Source: an uncultured Bacteroidota bacterium (GTDB lineage: Bacteria; Bacteroidota; Bacteroidia; Flavobacteriales_D; Crocinitomicaceae). From it: DNA of 64,000 nucleotides. Position 1 is the stretch's first letter. The number at the start of each line of letters is the position of its first letter. Location of the stretch: contig CALCCB010000162.1 in assembly GCA_937899625.1 (NCBI GenBank), positions 1 to 64,000 of the forward strand, given 5' to 3'. The notes beneath the pieces are model-generated. The model made no database searches and was not told the DNA's origin. It was given only the letters and a program-made list of their open reading frames with translations. The translations under genes were made by a program, and so were the position numbers. Positions 17,850 to 29,252 of the stretch are shown here, one piece after another.

Positions 17850-18785
17850 ATGAAGAACCTGATCATCCCATCTTTATTGATCCTGAGTGTAGGATTTTCC
17901 GCTTTTGGACAAAAAACGCGCGATTTTACCGGTAAAAGTCGTGGTGACTTTTTTGGGGGTGCCCGCGATTATAGAGAGATTACCAAAAATGGTCTCCAGA
18001 TCTCATTTGGACCCAATTTTACTTTGGTAAAGGGAAAGGATACTCGATATGAAGGTAATGATGCCTCAACAAACAGACCGATTGCTGATGTCATCGATCC
18101 GGCAGGAAGTGTAGGTGCTTTTATCAATGTAGGGATGGCTCATTATCGCCTGAAGCCTTCTAGAATACTTGAAAGTATGGGAAAGAAAAATCCTGACGGA
18201 TTTGTTGCCAAACGAATCAAATCAAACCTTTGGCACCGATTTGACTGGGGATTAGGGTTCGATTACATCGGCGGTAAAGAAAAGACTACACATGAATTGT
18301 ACAATCCGTTCAATGAATTGACGGGGACGGAAGAATCCAGATCAAGTTTCTACAATGGTTATTTGACAGCAAGGTTCACTGCCGATCGTTTCAGAAAGAT
18401 CGGAGACGACTGGCATCTGGAAACGGGATTAGGTTTTAATGCCAACTACAATATCCTTTCTGCTGAAAAAGCAGGATACGCATCTGGTTCCATTGCTCCA
18501 CAAAAGTTTCAAAAAGATTTCATGATTCAAATGCACACCCACATCGGTTTCAACTACCGTGTGAAAAAAGGGGATTATTTGACTTTCGGGTTCTATATGC
18601 CTATACTTGGATTGTATGAAATGAACAAATTGAAGCCAACCATTCAGTGGCATTCAAGTAATTACTACCCTGCGCATTTACAGGTGAAGTGGATCCACCA
18701 TTTCACGAAGAAGCAAAAGGGATGTAATACTCCTGGGACAGAAGAAGACCGTAAGAAAAATCAGGAATATCTTCAGAATAACTAA
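17850..18785 (+). CDS. Hypothetical secreted/outer membrane protein
   Basis: Signal peptide MKNLIIPSLLILSVGFSAFGQ; start moved from 17793, which lies inside kmo. Confidence 0.7.
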   Translation: MKNLIIPSLLILSVGFSAFGQKTRDFTGKSRGDFFGGARDYREITKNGLQISFGPNFTLVKGKDTRYEGNDASTNRPIADVIDPAGSVGAFINVGMAHYRLKPSRILESMGKKNPDGFVAKRIKSNLWHRFDWGLGFDYIGGKEKTTHELYNPFNELTGTEESRSSFYNGYLTARFTADRFRKIGDDWHLETGLGFNANYNILSAEKAGYASGSIAPQKFQKDFMIQMHTHIGFNYRVKKGDYLTFGFYMPILGLYEMNKLKPTIQWHSSNYYPAHLQVKWIHHFTKKQKGCNTPGTEEDRKKNQEYLQNN

Positions 18786-18787
18786 GC

Positions 18788-19141
18788 ATGAAAAAGATCT
18801 ATCATCTAAGTAGCTGTAGCACCAATCAGCGCATACTTAAAGAGATCAATCCGGGAAAAGACGTCGAGCTTCAGGATATTAAGCAGCAGAACATCGATGC
18901 TGAAACGTTAGACTGGATCAAGGACAAAGTTGGATCCTATGAAGCGTTATTCTCAAGAAAAGCCATGAAGTACAAATCCATGGGTCTCAACAACATGGAT
19001 CTGAAGGAATCTGATTACAGGAAGTACATGCTTGAAGAGTATACTTTTTTAAAGCGACCATTCATGATCAACGGTGATGAGGTATTCATCGGGAATTCAA
19101 AATCCGTTGTGGAAGATGCAGTAAAATCTTTCAATTCCTAA
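18788..19141 (+). CDS. ArsC/Spx-family protein
   Basis: MKKIYHLSSCSTNQRILKEI...DLKESDYRKYMLEEYTFLKRPFMINGDEVFIGNSK resembles ArsC-fold proteins. Confidence 0.7.
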   Translation: MKKIYHLSSCSTNQRILKEINPGKDVELQDIKQQNIDAETLDWIKDKVGSYEALFSRKAMKYKSMGLNNMDLKESDYRKYMLEEYTFLKRPFMINGDEVFIGNSKSVVEDAVKSFNS

Positions 19142-19145
19142 AGGA

Positions 19146-20078
19146 GTGGGGAAAAACTTTTCTGCTCACTTTGCTCTGTTCATGGTAAACACACTGTATG
19201 GTGCAAGCCATGTACTCGCCAAAGGAGTTATGCCCGCGTATTTAAGTCCGAATGTCTTTATTCTTTTCCGTGTTGTAGGCGCAACCGCCTTGTTCTGGCT
19301 TGTTCGCATGATGGTTGTAAAAGAAAAGGTGCATCGCAAGGATTTGCTTTTACTTGCCACTTGCGGCCTCTTTGGCGTCGCTATTAATCAGCTCTTCTTT
19401 TTTCATGGATTGAATCTTTCTTCTTCCATCAATTCAGGGATCATTATGGCGCTCAACCCCATCATGGTGGTGATCCTGTCCTATCTCATTCTGAAAGAAA
19501 AGGTCACCAACACACGAGTGATCGGAATTCTTTTGGGAGCCATGGGAGCCATTCTATTAACACTTAAAGGTGGAACCGGAAAAGGGGATTCCATGTTGGG
19601 TGACTTATTCCTGTTCATCAATGCTGCCAGTTACGCCATCTATCTGGTAATTGCAAAACCGCTAATGAAAAAGTACTCTCCTTTAACAGTGATCACCTAT
19701 GTGTTTACCTTCGGCACGATCTACGTCTTGCTTTTCCCACCAACGATCACCGAATTGTTCGATACCAATTTTCAAATCATCCCATTATCGGCCTGGATCA
19801 AGATCGGCTATGTAATAGTGGGTGTTACTTTCATGACCTATCTACTCACGATGTATGGCCTCAAATACCTTAGTCCAAGTGTCTCAAGCGCCTACATTTA
19901 CCTCCAACCGGTACTCGTCATGTTCTTCGCCTATTCCTTAAGTGCAATTGGTATTGCAGATGATTATACCGGAACGATCACACTTGAAAAGATCTTCTAC
20001 ATGATCATCATCTTTATTGGTGTATACATCACATCATCCGTAAAAGGAAGTGCTTTATTGAAATGGAAAAAGTCCTGA
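19146..20078 (+). CDS. EamA/DMT-family transporter (GTG start)
   Basis: Ten TM-like segments, EamA duplicated halves: LNLSSSINSGIIMALNPIMVVILSYLILKEKV...YGLKYLSPSVSSAYIYLQPVLVMFFAY. Confidence 0.88.
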   Translation: MGKNFSAHFALFMVNTLYGASHVLAKGVMPAYLSPNVFILFRVVGATALFWLVRMMVVKEKVHRKDLLLLATCGLFGVAINQLFFFHGLNLSSSINSGIIMALNPIMVVILSYLILKEKVTNTRVIGILLGAMGAILLTLKGGTGKGDSMLGDLFLFINAASYAIYLVIAKPLMKKYSPLTVITYVFTFGTIYVLLFPPTITELFDTNFQIIPLSAWIKIGYVIVGVTFMTYLLTMYGLKYLSPSVSSAYIYLQPVLVMFFAYSLSAIGIADDYTGTITLEKIFYMIIIFIGVYITSSVKGSALLKWKKS

Positions 20079-20136
20079 GGGCCCTAAAACCTCTTATTCG
20101 CCTTAATTTTTCTACTTTTGAGAAAATTTTTACGTC

Positions 20137-21003
20137 ATGTTGATGTCGATGACCGGCTTTGGTAAGGTAACCGGTACCTTTCAATCCAAAAAAGTAACTG
20201 TAGAGATCCGATCGCTGAACAGCAAATCTCTTGATCTGAATGTTCGAATTGCGGGGAGCTACAGAGAACTGGAACCTGAGATCCGCAGGATCATCGGGGA
20301 AGAACTGGATCGAGGTAAGATCGATGTATCTGTCAATATCGACAGCACTGGTGACACGCGCAATTATGTGATCAATAAAGACCTTGCTAAATCCTACGCT
20401 GAGGACCTCAGACAAACGACCGAAATGATCGGGACGCATACGGAGGACCTAATGAGCATCATTATCCGCATGCCTGATATCTACATCAACGAGCGAGAAG
20501 AATTATCGGAAGACGAGAAGAAATGGCTTGTATCACTTGTGAAAGAAGCGTGTGTCGAGCTCAACTCATTCAGAAGAAAAGAAGGAATTGCATTAGAGAA
20601 CGAATTCAATGAGCGTATTGATGAGATCAGAACACTGCTCAACGATGTTCCCAAATATGAGAACGAACGCATCGAAACTGTTCGCGAAAGGATTAAAAAG
20701 GGACTTGATGAGATCGAGGTGAATGGCCTGGACAATAATCGTCTGGAGCAGGAGCTCATCTTTTATATCGAGAAGCTGGATGTTTCAGAAGAAAAGATGC
20801 GTTTGAGTCATCACCTGGATTATTTCAATCAAACCATGAAGATGGAAAAGTCGGGGAAAAAACTCGGTTTCATTTCTCAGGAGATCGGAAGAGAGATCAA
20901 TACACTTGGAAGTAAAAGCAACCATGCAGAAATGCAAAAACTGGTTGTTGGAATGAAGGACAGTCTGGAAAAGATCAAAGAGCAGGTATTGAACACATTA
21001 TAA
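20137..21003 (+). CDS. YicC family endoribonuclease-like protein
   Basis: MTGFGKVTG...VEIRSLNSKSLDLNVRI...EPEIRRIIGEELDRGKIDVSV...NQTMKMEKSGKKLGFISQEIGREINTLGSKSNHAEMQKLVVGMKDSLEKIKEQVLN. Confidence 0.95.
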   Translation: MLMSMTGFGKVTGTFQSKKVTVEIRSLNSKSLDLNVRIAGSYRELEPEIRRIIGEELDRGKIDVSVNIDSTGDTRNYVINKDLAKSYAEDLRQTTEMIGTHTEDLMSIIIRMPDIYINEREELSEDEKKWLVSLVKEACVELNSFRRKEGIALENEFNERIDEIRTLLNDVPKYENERIETVRERIKKGLDEIEVNGLDNNRLEQELIFYIEKLDVSEEKMRLSHHLDYFNQTMKMEKSGKKLGFISQEIGREINTLGSKSNHAEMQKLVVGMKDSLEKIKEQVLNTL

Positions 21004-21590
21004 TGAGTTTTACTACATCACAAGGGAAATGCATCATCTTTTCTGCTCCTTCCGGGGCTGGAAAAACTACGATCGTGCATGCGTTGTTAAACGACCCTTC
21101 GTTGAATCTATCGTTTTCAGTATCTGCTTGCAGCAGAGGACCAAGACCGAATGAAACAGACGGTAAAGATTATTACTTTCTGGGGATCGAAGGATTCAAG
21201 CAAAAGATCAGAGAAGGTGCCTTTATTGAGTGGGAAGAAGTTTATACGGATCACTTTTATGGAACGCTGCGCTCTGAGATCGAACGGATCTGGGCACAGG
21301 GGAAAAATGTGATCTTTGACGTAGACGTGATCGGTGGATTGAACCTTAAAAAGATATTCGGAGAAAACGCGCTTGCGATCTTCGTTCAGCCACCTTCGAT
21401 CGAAACCCTTGAAGAAAGACTAAGACATCGAAGCACCGAAACAGAAGATAAGATCCGTCAGCGATTGGAAAAGGCTGAAAAGGAAATGAGCAAAGCTTCT
21501 CAATTTGATGTGATCCTTGTCAATGATGAGCTTGAAACTGCCATCAAAAAGGCAACAGTCATTGTGAACGATTTTGTAGCAAACTCATGA
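21003..21590 (+). CDS. gmk: Guanylate kinase
   Basis: IIFSAPSGAGKTTIVHALL...FSVSACSRGPRPNETDGKDYYFL...FIEWEEVYTDHFYGTLRSEIE. Confidence 0.96.
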   Translation: MSFTTSQGKCIIFSAPSGAGKTTIVHALLNDPSLNLSFSVSACSRGPRPNETDGKDYYFLGIEGFKQKIREGAFIEWEEVYTDHFYGTLRSEIERIWAQGKNVIFDVDVIGGLNLKKIFGENALAIFVQPPSIETLEERLRHRSTETEDKIRQRLEKAEKEMSKASQFDVILVNDELETAIKKATVIVNDFVANS

Positions 21591-22195
21591 AGGTGGGGTT
21601 GTATTTCGGAACTTTCAACCCGATACATGTCGGACATTTGATCATTGCCAATTACATGGCAGATTACACAGAGCTTGATCAAGTTTGGCTTGTGGTCTCT
21701 CCTCAAAATCCATTGAAGGAAAAGAATACGATCCTCGCTGACCACCACCGACTGGCACTTGTGAAGATCGCGATTGATGATAACCCGAAGTTGAGAGCTT
21801 CGGATGTCGAATTCAAGCTTTCCAAGCCAAGTTATACGGTCAATACCATGATCCATCTGAAAGAGCTGTATCCTGATCATTCCTTTTCTTTAATTATGGG
21901 AGAAGACAATCTACGAACACTGCACAAGTGGTACAATCATGATTATCTTCTGAAGAATCAAAAGATCTATGTGTATCCACGTGCATTGACCTTTCAGGAG
22001 GAAAATGACATCCAGTCAGATGATCCGAATCAACTATTGTTCAAGCACCCAAGCATTGTTTTCTGCGATGATGCACCAGTCATGAAAGTATCTGCTTCGT
22101 TTATCCGAAATGCTATTAAGATGGGCAAGGATGTTCGTTACCTGTTGACGGAATCAGTGATGAAATACCTGGACGAAATGAATTTTTATCGCTAA
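21587..22195 (+). CDS. nadD: Nicotinate-nucleotide adenylyltransferase
   Basis: VGLYFGTFNPIHVGHLIIANYMADY...VVSPQNPLKEKN...SFSLIMGEDNLRTLHKWYN...VSASFIRNAIKMGKDVRYLL. Confidence 0.95.
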   Translation: MKVGLYFGTFNPIHVGHLIIANYMADYTELDQVWLVVSPQNPLKEKNTILADHHRLALVKIAIDDNPKLRASDVEFKLSKPSYTVNTMIHLKELYPDHSFSLIMGEDNLRTLHKWYNHDYLLKNQKIYVYPRALTFQEENDIQSDDPNQLLFKHPSIVFCDDAPVMKVSASFIRNAIKMGKDVRYLLTESVMKYLDEMNFYR

Positions 22196-23967
22196 GGTTT
22201 CCAGACCTTGGGATATTTTTTACTTCGGAGCTGAACATTTGTGATCTCTATCTTTCCATTTTTACCGTTGGGATTCCACACGTAAAGCTTGCTGCTTCCG
22301 GATTTCGGAATCGAAAATCTAAGCTCCTTTCCAATTTCCGATAATTCAAAAGAGGTGTAGCCTCCTTCCTCTGATTCAAAAACCAAAGACGTTCCTTCTT
22401 CTGATCGAATTGAGCAAATCAGTTCACTTCCTCTTTGCGTCGCTAACAGACCAACGAATAAATTAATAAACTCCGTTTTGGATTCGAACATAAGATGCAA
22501 GTCATCCATACTCTTTGTACTTACCTGATAGTCCGGAAGACTATCTGTTTCTGATACATGCTGAAATAACAGAACCCCCTTAGGATCTTCCTCTGTTCCC
22601 TCAAATAAAAACTCCCCTACGAGAATTAAACCTTGCGTATTTCTCATCTCTTGAGCGGACCTTCCTGCTTCCACCGGACCGAAATGGCTATCCCAGACAA
22701 TAAAGCTTCCCTCGGGAATCTTCGTTTTCAAGTCCTCTTCGATCTGATGAAATCCTGTAAATATTGCTCTACTCTCCTTGCTGAGTGGATTCTCATTCAT
22801 CAGATGTGCCAAGTATGGAAAATGATAATAGACCTTTTCGTTTCCTACTCCTTGTTCATTGATGAACTTCCAGGTGGATTGAAGCTGTTTTTCCATCGGG
22901 TTGACTAAAACCGGAAATTTTGGATTGCTAACCAATGACCAGATAAAAGGAATCGATAATACACCGTAAACCCATTGTATTCTGGATCCTTCTCTGCGAC
23001 TAAATCGTGACCAGTGTGTCATCTGGATGATCAGAAAAAGAGGCATCCCTTGTGTTGCAATCCGCGTTAATCCAATTGATCCATTTTGTCCGGTTGCCCA
23101 AAAGTATGAATGCGAAAATACTACACCCACGAAAGTCCCATAGGCCAGTAAAGACAGATCGATTTCAAGTTCGGAAATTCTTCTTTTAACCAACAGACCA
23201 ATGGCACCAATCACCCCTAGGATCGACATGAATATCCCAGGATTACCTATGTAATTTCTGTATGAGGTAAAATAGTGTGACCACTCTCCCTTTCCATAAA
23301 TGGCATTTCCCATTGAGTAGGGACTCTTTGTAAAATACCAGAGCAGATCATGATGAGCAAACGCCCCAGCTATCGAATAAACGACAAAGCCAACCAGCAA
23401 TATTGGAAAGTATTTCCACTCTTTGTTGTACGCCAGAATTACACCTACGAGCAATACTGGCAATTGTCCTTCGCTTCGCATGAAGGGCATGAAGGAGACC
23501 AATAGAGCCAGCCACAAGTATCTTTTCTGAAGCAAAAGCAAAGCAGCAACGATCAATGCAAGGTTGAACAAAGGCTCCGTTAAACCGCCCATGACGGTCA
23601 GACAATAATCTTTTGCTGTCAATAAGAAAAGGGGAAGAAGTGATTGAAGCCATGCTGATACCTTCAGCTTATCCAAAAGCTTGTATCCGATCAACATACT
23701 CGCAGAAAACACTAGTACATTAAAAATGATCATTCCCGAAAAGCCAAACTGAGCAAACGGGGAGCTTAAGAGAATAAAGACCGGTTTTCCCCAGTGATCA
23801 AAGAAATACGAAGGGTCCTGCCAGCTGATCTGAGAGATAAAGAAATGTGCTAACCCGTCGCCTGTATCGGCAGGTACTTCATTGCTAAATCCAAAAAATA
23901 AGAGCCATCCTGAAGCGAACAACCATGTCAGTATTCTGACCCATTTGCCGGCTTCGAGGTATTTCAT
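22192..23967 (-). CDS. Multi-pass membrane protein (glycosyltransferase/mannosyltransferase-like)
   Basis: 591 aa with many TM segments and a soluble C-terminal domain; overall GT-C-like layout. Confidence 0.65.
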   Translation of the reverse strand: MKYLEAGKWVRILTWLFASGWLLFFGFSNEVPADTGDGLAHFFISQISWQDPSYFFDHWGKPVFILLSSPFAQFGFSGMIIFNVLVFSASMLIGYKLLDKLKVSAWLQSLLPLFLLTAKDYCLTVMGGLTEPLFNLALIVAALLLLQKRYLWLALLVSFMPFMRSEGQLPVLLVGVILAYNKEWKYFPILLVGFVVYSIAGAFAHHDLLWYFTKSPYSMGNAIYGKGEWSHYFTSYRNYIGNPGIFMSILGVIGAIGLLVKRRISELEIDLSLLAYGTFVGVVFSHSYFWATGQNGSIGLTRIATQGMPLFLIIQMTHWSRFSRREGSRIQWVYGVLSIPFIWSLVSNPKFPVLVNPMEKQLQSTWKFINEQGVGNEKVYYHFPYLAHLMNENPLSKESRAIFTGFHQIEEDLKTKIPEGSFIVWDSHFGPVEAGRSAQEMRNTQGLILVGEFLFEGTEEDPKGVLLFQHVSETDSLPDYQVSTKSMDDLHLMFESKTEFINLFVGLLATQRGSELICSIRSEEGTSLVFESEEGGYTSFELSEIGKELRFSIPKSGSSKLYVWNPNGKNGKIEITNVQLRSKKYPKVWKP

Positions 23968-24623
23968 TAAATATCCATTTCTGGAACAAAATCAGGAACA
24001 ACCAGGTCACCTTCGGTCAGAGATACGATCTCTTCAACGGATACTCCCGGAGCTCTTTCGATCAAATGAAATTTCCCATCCTTCACCTCAAGAACTGCAA
24101 GGTCAGAAACGATCTTTTTCACGCACCCAACTCCTGTAAGAGGAAGTGTACATTTCTTCAGGATCTTTGATTCACCTGCTTTATTTGCATGCATCATCGC
24201 AACAATGATGTTGTCTGCTGAAGCAACCAGGTCCATCGCTCCACCCATTCCTTTCACCATTTTCCCCGGAATCTTCCAGTTGGCAATGTCTCCATCCTGT
24301 GAGACTTCCATAGCTCCCAACACAGTCAGCTGAACATGCTGTCCGCGGATCATAGCAAAGGAAGTTGCAGAGTCAAAATAAACGGCTCCTTTTCTTGCCG
24401 TAATGGTTTGTTTTCCGGCATTGATCAGATCCGGATCTTCTTTTCCTTCAAAAGGAAAGGGTCCCATTCCAAGGATCCCATTTTCTGACTGGAATTCCAC
24501 TTCAATTCCTTCAGGGATATAGTTTGCCACCAGTGTAGGAATACCAATACCTAAATTGACATACCACCCATCCTTCAATTCCTGTGCAATGCGCTTTGCA
24601 ATTCCGTTTTTATCTAGTGCCAT
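23967..24623 (-). CDS. scoB: 3-oxoacid CoA-transferase subunit B
   Basis: NLGIGIPTLVANYIPEGIEVEFQSENGILGMGPFP...GAVYFDSATSFAMIRGQHVQLTVLGAMEVSQDGDIANWKIPGKMVKGMGGAMDLV. Confidence 0.95.
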   Translation of the reverse strand: MALDKNGIAKRIAQELKDGWYVNLGIGIPTLVANYIPEGIEVEFQSENGILGMGPFPFEGKEDPDLINAGKQTITARKGAVYFDSATSFAMIRGQHVQLTVLGAMEVSQDGDIANWKIPGKMVKGMGGAMDLVASADNIIVAMMHANKAGESKILKKCTLPLTGVGCVKKIVSDLAVLEVKDGKFHLIERAPGVSVEEIVSLTEGDLVVPDFVPEMDI

Positions 24624-24628
24624 ATCAA

Positions 24629-25327
24629 TTAATTTCTTTGACGAACAGTTCGTTGTTCGATTCGTTTTTCAAATTTTTCTCCTTTGAAGATCCTTTGAAT
24701 AAAGATCCCAGGAGTATGAATGAAATTAGGATCCAGTTCACCTGCAGGAACCAATTCTTCCACTTCTGCAATGGTGATCTTTCCTGCCATTGCCATCATT
24801 GGGTTAAAGTTTCTGGCAGTTCCTTTAAACACAAGATTTCCTTCCGTGTCACCTTTCCATGCTTTCACAATCGCAAAGTCGGCAGTCAATGCTGTCTCCA
24901 GAATGTGTGGCTTCCCATTAAAAATGCGCACCTCTTTTCCTTCAGCGACTTCAGTTCCAAATCCGGCCGGTGTAAAAAAGGCAGGGATTCCTGCTCCTCC
25001 AGCTCTACAACGTTCAGCAAGCGAACCTTGCGGGATCAGATCAACCTCTAATTCTCCTGAAAGCATTTGACGTTCGAATTCCGCATTTTCGCCTACGTAA
25101 GAGCTGATCATTTTTTTGATCTGCCGCTGCTGCAATAAAAGTCCAAGTCCAAAATCATCCACGCCCGCATTGTTCGAGATACATGTTAAATCTTTTACCC
25201 CCATTTTAACCAGCTGGGCAATTGAATTCTCCGGGATTCCGCATAATCCAAATCCACCCAGCATAAGTGTCATCCCGTCCTGAATCCCTGTCAGCGCCTC
25301 TTCAACGTTGTTTACTACCTTATTCAT
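24629..25327 (-). CDS. scoA: 3-oxoacid CoA-transferase subunit A
   Basis: [20 protein letters not shown]-like N-terminus; [83 protein letters not shown]. Confidence 0.95.
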   Translation of the reverse strand: MNKVVNNVEEALTGIQDGMTLMLGGFGLCGIPENSIAQLVKMGVKDLTCISNNAGVDDFGLGLLLQQRQIKKMISSYVGENAEFERQMLSGELEVDLIPQGSLAERCRAGGAGIPAFFTPAGFGTEVAEGKEVRIFNGKPHILETALTADFAIVKAWKGDTEGNLVFKGTARNFNPMMAMAGKITIAEVEELVPAGELDPNFIHTPGIFIQRIFKGEKFEKRIEQRTVRQRN

Positions 25328-27816
25328 TATATTCCAAAAATATTTCCATCATTCGTAGATCCTCCTACTTGATTATCTCCTTCGCAACTGAATTGCTTTG
25401 GATCATAATTTTGAGGCACCTCGAAATCGGTTGTTGACAATGCCACTATCGGGTCCTTATAGACCCTTTGCATGTAATATCCATAGATCGGTAAAGCCAT
25501 TCTGGCTCCCTGACCCCAATCCATAGTTTTAAAGCGCACCGAACGATCTTCAGCACCTACCCAGACACCAGTTACCAATTCAGGAGTTAGCCCCATGAAC
25601 CATCCATCTGAATTGTTCTGAGTTGTACCGGTTTTACCAGCCGTTGGATAAGGAATACTTCCCCATGATCTTCCGCCTCTTAAGCTTCCTGCAGTTCCTC
25701 TGTTCACGACACCTTTCATCATCTTCAGGGTCTCATAGGCTACATTTTCATTCAACACTTCCTTCGAGTAATTTTTTGCGCTGTAAATCACGTTTCCGTT
25801 TCTGTCTTCAATTCTAAGGATCGTTGTTGGACGATTGAATATCCCATGATTCGCGAAAATACATTGCGCCGCTACCATTTCGTACAAGGAAAGATCCATA
25901 ATACCTAAGCACATAGATGGTACCTCATCCTCCGGACGAAGATTGATATCCACATCTTTCAGCAATTTGGAAATCGTTTTCGGACCGGCATAACCACCCA
26001 TTTTAGACATCACCGCAACAGTTGTTGGATTTGAAGACATCGCTAATCCCTCTTCCACACTTGAGGCTGCTTCACCTCCTGGGCACCACTTTCCGGTTAC
26101 GTTACCGCTGGCATCCATCAGATCAACACAATACGATATCGGTTCGAATTTCGTACATGGTTTTACCACACCCATTGCCAAAGCAGTTGAGTATACGAAT
26201 GGCTTTATGGTGGAGCCTACCTGTCTTTTCCCAAGTTTAACATGGTCATACGCGAAATGGTCAAAGTTTGCTCCTCCTACCCACGCCTTGACAAATCCGG
26301 TCTGTGGTTCAACGGAAATCATACCCGCGTGTAAGAATGACTTATAGTAGCGAATCGAGTCGTTTGGCGTCATCACCGTATCCACATCTCCATTCCATGA
26401 AAAAACCTTCATGTTCACAGCAGTATTGAAGTTCTGCTTTACTTCTTCATCCGTATATCCGGATGCCACCAAAGATTGGTATCTTCCAGAATTTCGACGT
26501 GCGGTTTTCATGATCGAATTCACCTGTTCTTCAGAAAGATCATTGGAGAATGGCCAGTTCTTCAGGTTTCGGTTATTCTTATTGAATGCATCCTGTAGGG
26601 TTTCCTTAAGGTGTCTTTCGACTGCATATTCCGCATGTCTCTGAAGGTTTGCATCGATCGTTGTATAGATTTTTAACCCATCACTGTAAATATCATATGG
26701 GGAGCCATCGGCTCTTTTGAATTTGAAAGAACCATCATCATTTTTTTGCTTCAACAGATCCGTAACCTCCTTACGAAGCGACTCTCTAAAATAAGGTGCC
26801 ATACCTCGCTTGTGATCTACAACCTGATAATCAACAATGATCGGTTTTATTTTGAGAGCATTGTACTCTTCTTCTGTGATCTTGTTTCTAAGTGCAGAAT
26901 TTTCTGATTTACTATTCTTCAACCACTGATAAAGCACCTGATTTCTTCTTTGAATCGCAAGCGATGAATCTTTTGCGCGTGCCTCCATAACTTCTTCACG
27001 GCTCACTTGTTCGGGAGCCACTCCCTTTTTCGCCGCAATGCTTCTTCTGTAATTTTTGATCTTGTACGTGTAGGGATTGTACAATGAAGGATTCTTACAC
27101 ATTCCAATCAGCATGGCAGCTTCCTCCTTTGCCAGATCTTTTGGTTTTTTGTTAAAGTAGACCTTCGCTGCGTTTTCTATTCCAACCGCATTGTATAAGA
27201 AATCGAATTGATTGAGATACATCGTGATGATCTCCTCTTTCGTGTATCGTTTTTCCAAACGAACGGCAATGATATTCTCTCTGGCCTTTTCATTCAATCT
27301 CCTCATCGCTCTTCCCAGCTTACCACTTCCTCCAGTTTCCAAAACTTCACCATTCGCTCGAGCAATTTCTTCTCTCTCCCGTTGTTGCAATGTAAACAAC
27401 TGTTTTGCCAGCTGCTGAGTAATGGTCGATGCACCACCGGCGCTTCCTACATTTGCTACCGCACGTCCCAATGCCTTAAAGTCAACACCGGAATGCTCAT
27501 GAAAACGCTCATCTTCAGTTGAGATCAACGCGTCAGTTACGTTCGGAGAAATGTCTTTGTAATCAACGCTCGTTCTGTTAACACGCCAGTATCTACCAAG
27601 TTCTGTTGTACCATCTTCTGCATATACAACAGAAGCAAGTAGCTCAGGTGGATTATCCAACATCTCTACAGGGGGTAGATCTTCCTCTGATTGCAAGAGC
27701 ATAAGTCCTGTGATCGAAAGGAAGGGTATTGCTGAAAAGACCCAGAAAAGAATATTCAGTCTTTTCGTAGATTTTTCCGAGAATTGAATGGCTTCACCTT
27801 TCTTGCTCATGAGCAT
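25327..27816 (-). CDS. Penicillin-binding protein 1A (transglycosylase/transpeptidase)
   Basis: [24 protein letters not shown]...[15 protein letters not shown]...[16 protein letters not shown]...[28 protein letters not shown]. Confidence 0.95.
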   Translation of the reverse strand: MLMSKKGEAIQFSEKSTKRLNILFWVFSAIPFLSITGLMLLQSEEDLPPVEMLDNPPELLASVVYAEDGTTELGRYWRVNRTSVDYKDISPNVTDALISTEDERFHEHSGVDFKALGRAVANVGSAGGASTITQQLAKQLFTLQQREREEIARANGEVLETGGSGKLGRAMRRLNEKARENIIAVRLEKRYTKEEIITMYLNQFDFLYNAVGIENAAKVYFNKKPKDLAKEEAAMLIGMCKNPSLYNPYTYKIKNYRRSIAAKKGVAPEQVSREEVMEARAKDSSLAIQRRNQVLYQWLKNSKSENSALRNKITEEEYNALKIKPIIVDYQVVDHKRGMAPYFRESLRKEVTDLLKQKNDDGSFKFKRADGSPYDIYSDGLKIYTTIDANLQRHAEYAVERHLKETLQDAFNKNNRNLKNWPFSNDLSEEQVNSIMKTARRNSGRYQSLVASGYTDEEVKQNFNTAVNMKVFSWNGDVDTVMTPNDSIRYYKSFLHAGMISVEPQTGFVKAWVGGANFDHFAYDHVKLGKRQVGSTIKPFVYSTALAMGVVKPCTKFEPISYCVDLMDASGNVTGKWCPGGEAASSVEEGLAMSSNPTTVAVMSKMGGYAGPKTISKLLKDVDINLRPEDEVPSMCLGIMDLSLYEMVAAQCIFANHGIFNRPTTILRIEDRNGNVIYSAKNYSKEVLNENVAYETLKMMKGVVNRGTAGSLRGGRSWGSIPYPTAGKTGTTQNNSDGWFMGLTPELVTGVWVGAEDRSVRFKTMDWGQGARMALPIYGYYMQRVYKDPIVALSTTDFEVPQNYDPKQFSCEGDNQVGGSTNDGNIFGI

Positions 27817-27854
27817 TTAGTTTTGGTAAAATTAACGAATTATTTTTCTCTATA

Positions 27855-29252
27855 TTATTGGAATACATCCTTCCGCTGACTATCCAGTTTCAGTAAAATG
27901 AACATCATCATTGAAAAGGACATCATCGAAGATCCTCCATAGGAAAAGAATGGTAACGGAATCCCGATAACCGGTGCAAAACCGATGTTCATTCCAATAT
28001 TTACAGCAAAGTGATAAAAGAGTACCATCGCGACAACATAGGCATAGATCCTATTGAATGCTGACCGCTGTCGTTCTGCGATCACGATGATCCGTAATAA
28101 CATGAACATGTACAGGAAGATCAACACGAAGGTCCCTGCAAATCCCCATTCCTCGGCAAAAGGACAGAAAATAAAATCTGTCTCACTTTCCGGTACGTGA
28201 TTACTTTCCACACTGGACACAGACGCCTTGTTGTATCCTTTTCCAACAAGTCCACCTGATCCAACAGCCGCCATCGCCCTGTTTCGGTTATAATCTTCCC
28301 CGTCCGGGTCTTCTTTTAACCCGAGAAACAATTCGATCCTTTCTTTCTGGTGATCTGCCAGGCTCTGAAACCCGGTGTTTACCACGAATGCAATTCCAGA
28401 TCCTAGGATGAATCCGATCAAAACAATAAAGGTCACCCTTCTTCGATCTCTTTTCGTGGAAATGAATCTCAAAAACAAAAATGTAATCAACGCAAATACG
28501 GCAAGGGAAATGACCACCCCATACATTCCCGGGATCTGAATCCCCGGCAACCATCCAAACTCGAGCGTTTCGTTACTGATCAGCAAGGTTACCAAGCTCA
28601 AAAAGACCACAACGAATAAGATTGGAATAAAGTGACTGCCCACCCAGGTTTGTTTGAATTTAACACCAGGAATACTATTGATCAAGCTTAAGATAATAGG
28701 GTCATACGTGATCCCTTCCCGATACATCACGAAAAGGAAAGAGGTAAACACGACAAATGTCCCCGCATCGGGTTGAAGGAGGATCAATGCCATCGGAAAC
28801 AAGATGATCAGGTTTGCAAGGATGACTGTTCTCACGTTTTGCTGCTTCACGTTGATCGAAGAGATGAATCTCGCCAATACCAGTCCTGTACCAATCTTAG
28901 CAAATTCGGCCGGCTGAATACCCATTGTTCCTATACCGAGCCATGCTCTGGCACCATTGATAGGGGGCATAAACAAGACCACCACAAGTAATGAGAGGAC
29001 AAACAGATAAATGGGTATGGCGAATTTCCGATAGATATCTGAGTCGATCAGAAACACCAGTAATCCCAGAAAAAGTGATACTCCGATCCACATTACCTGT
29101 TTACCATATTTCTGAGAAAAATCGAAAAGACTTGGATGATCTTCCACAAGGGCAACAGAATACACTGTCGCAAGCCCCATCGATATCATGATGATGTATC
29201 CGATGAACAATGGCCAATCAAGCGCGCCTACTATGGAATCCTGTTTTCTCAA
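27855..29252 (-). CDS. rodA: Rod shape-determining protein RodA (SEDS)
   Basis: GARAWLGIGTMGIQPAEFAKIGTGLVLARF...LLQPDAGTFVVF...SETDFIFCPFAEEWGF...GIPLPFFSYGGSSMM. Confidence 0.95.
   Translation of the reverse strand: MRKQDSIVGALDWPLFIGYIIMISMGLATVYSVALVEDHPSLFDFSQKYGKQVMWIGVSLFLGLLVFLIDSDIYRKFAIPIYLFVLSLLVVVLFMPPINGARAWLGIGTMGIQPAEFAKIGTGLVLARFISSINVKQQNVRTVILANLIILFPMALILLQPDAGTFVVFTSFLFVMYREGITYDPIILSLINSIPGVKFKQTWVGSHFIPILFVVVFLSLVTLLISNETLEFGWLPGIQIPGMYGVVISLAVFALITFLFLRFISTKRDRRRVTFIVLIGFILGSGIAFVVNTGFQSLADHQKERIELFLGLKEDPDGEDYNRNRAMAAVGSGGLVGKGYNKASVSSVESNHVPESETDFIFCPFAEEWGFAGTFVLIFLYMFMLLRIIVIAERQRSAFNRIYAYVVAMVLFYHFAVNIGMNIGFAPVIGIPLPFFSYGGSSMMSFSMMMFILLKLDSQRKDVFQ

Noticed and set aside
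24584-25070. Plus-strand ORFs antisense to scoA (155 and 116 aa)
   Set aside because: Complement of a well-conserved enzyme; no independent evidence.
28288-28554. Minus-strand 88-aa ORF within rodA
   Set aside because: Out-of-frame shadow ORF inside a clear core gene.
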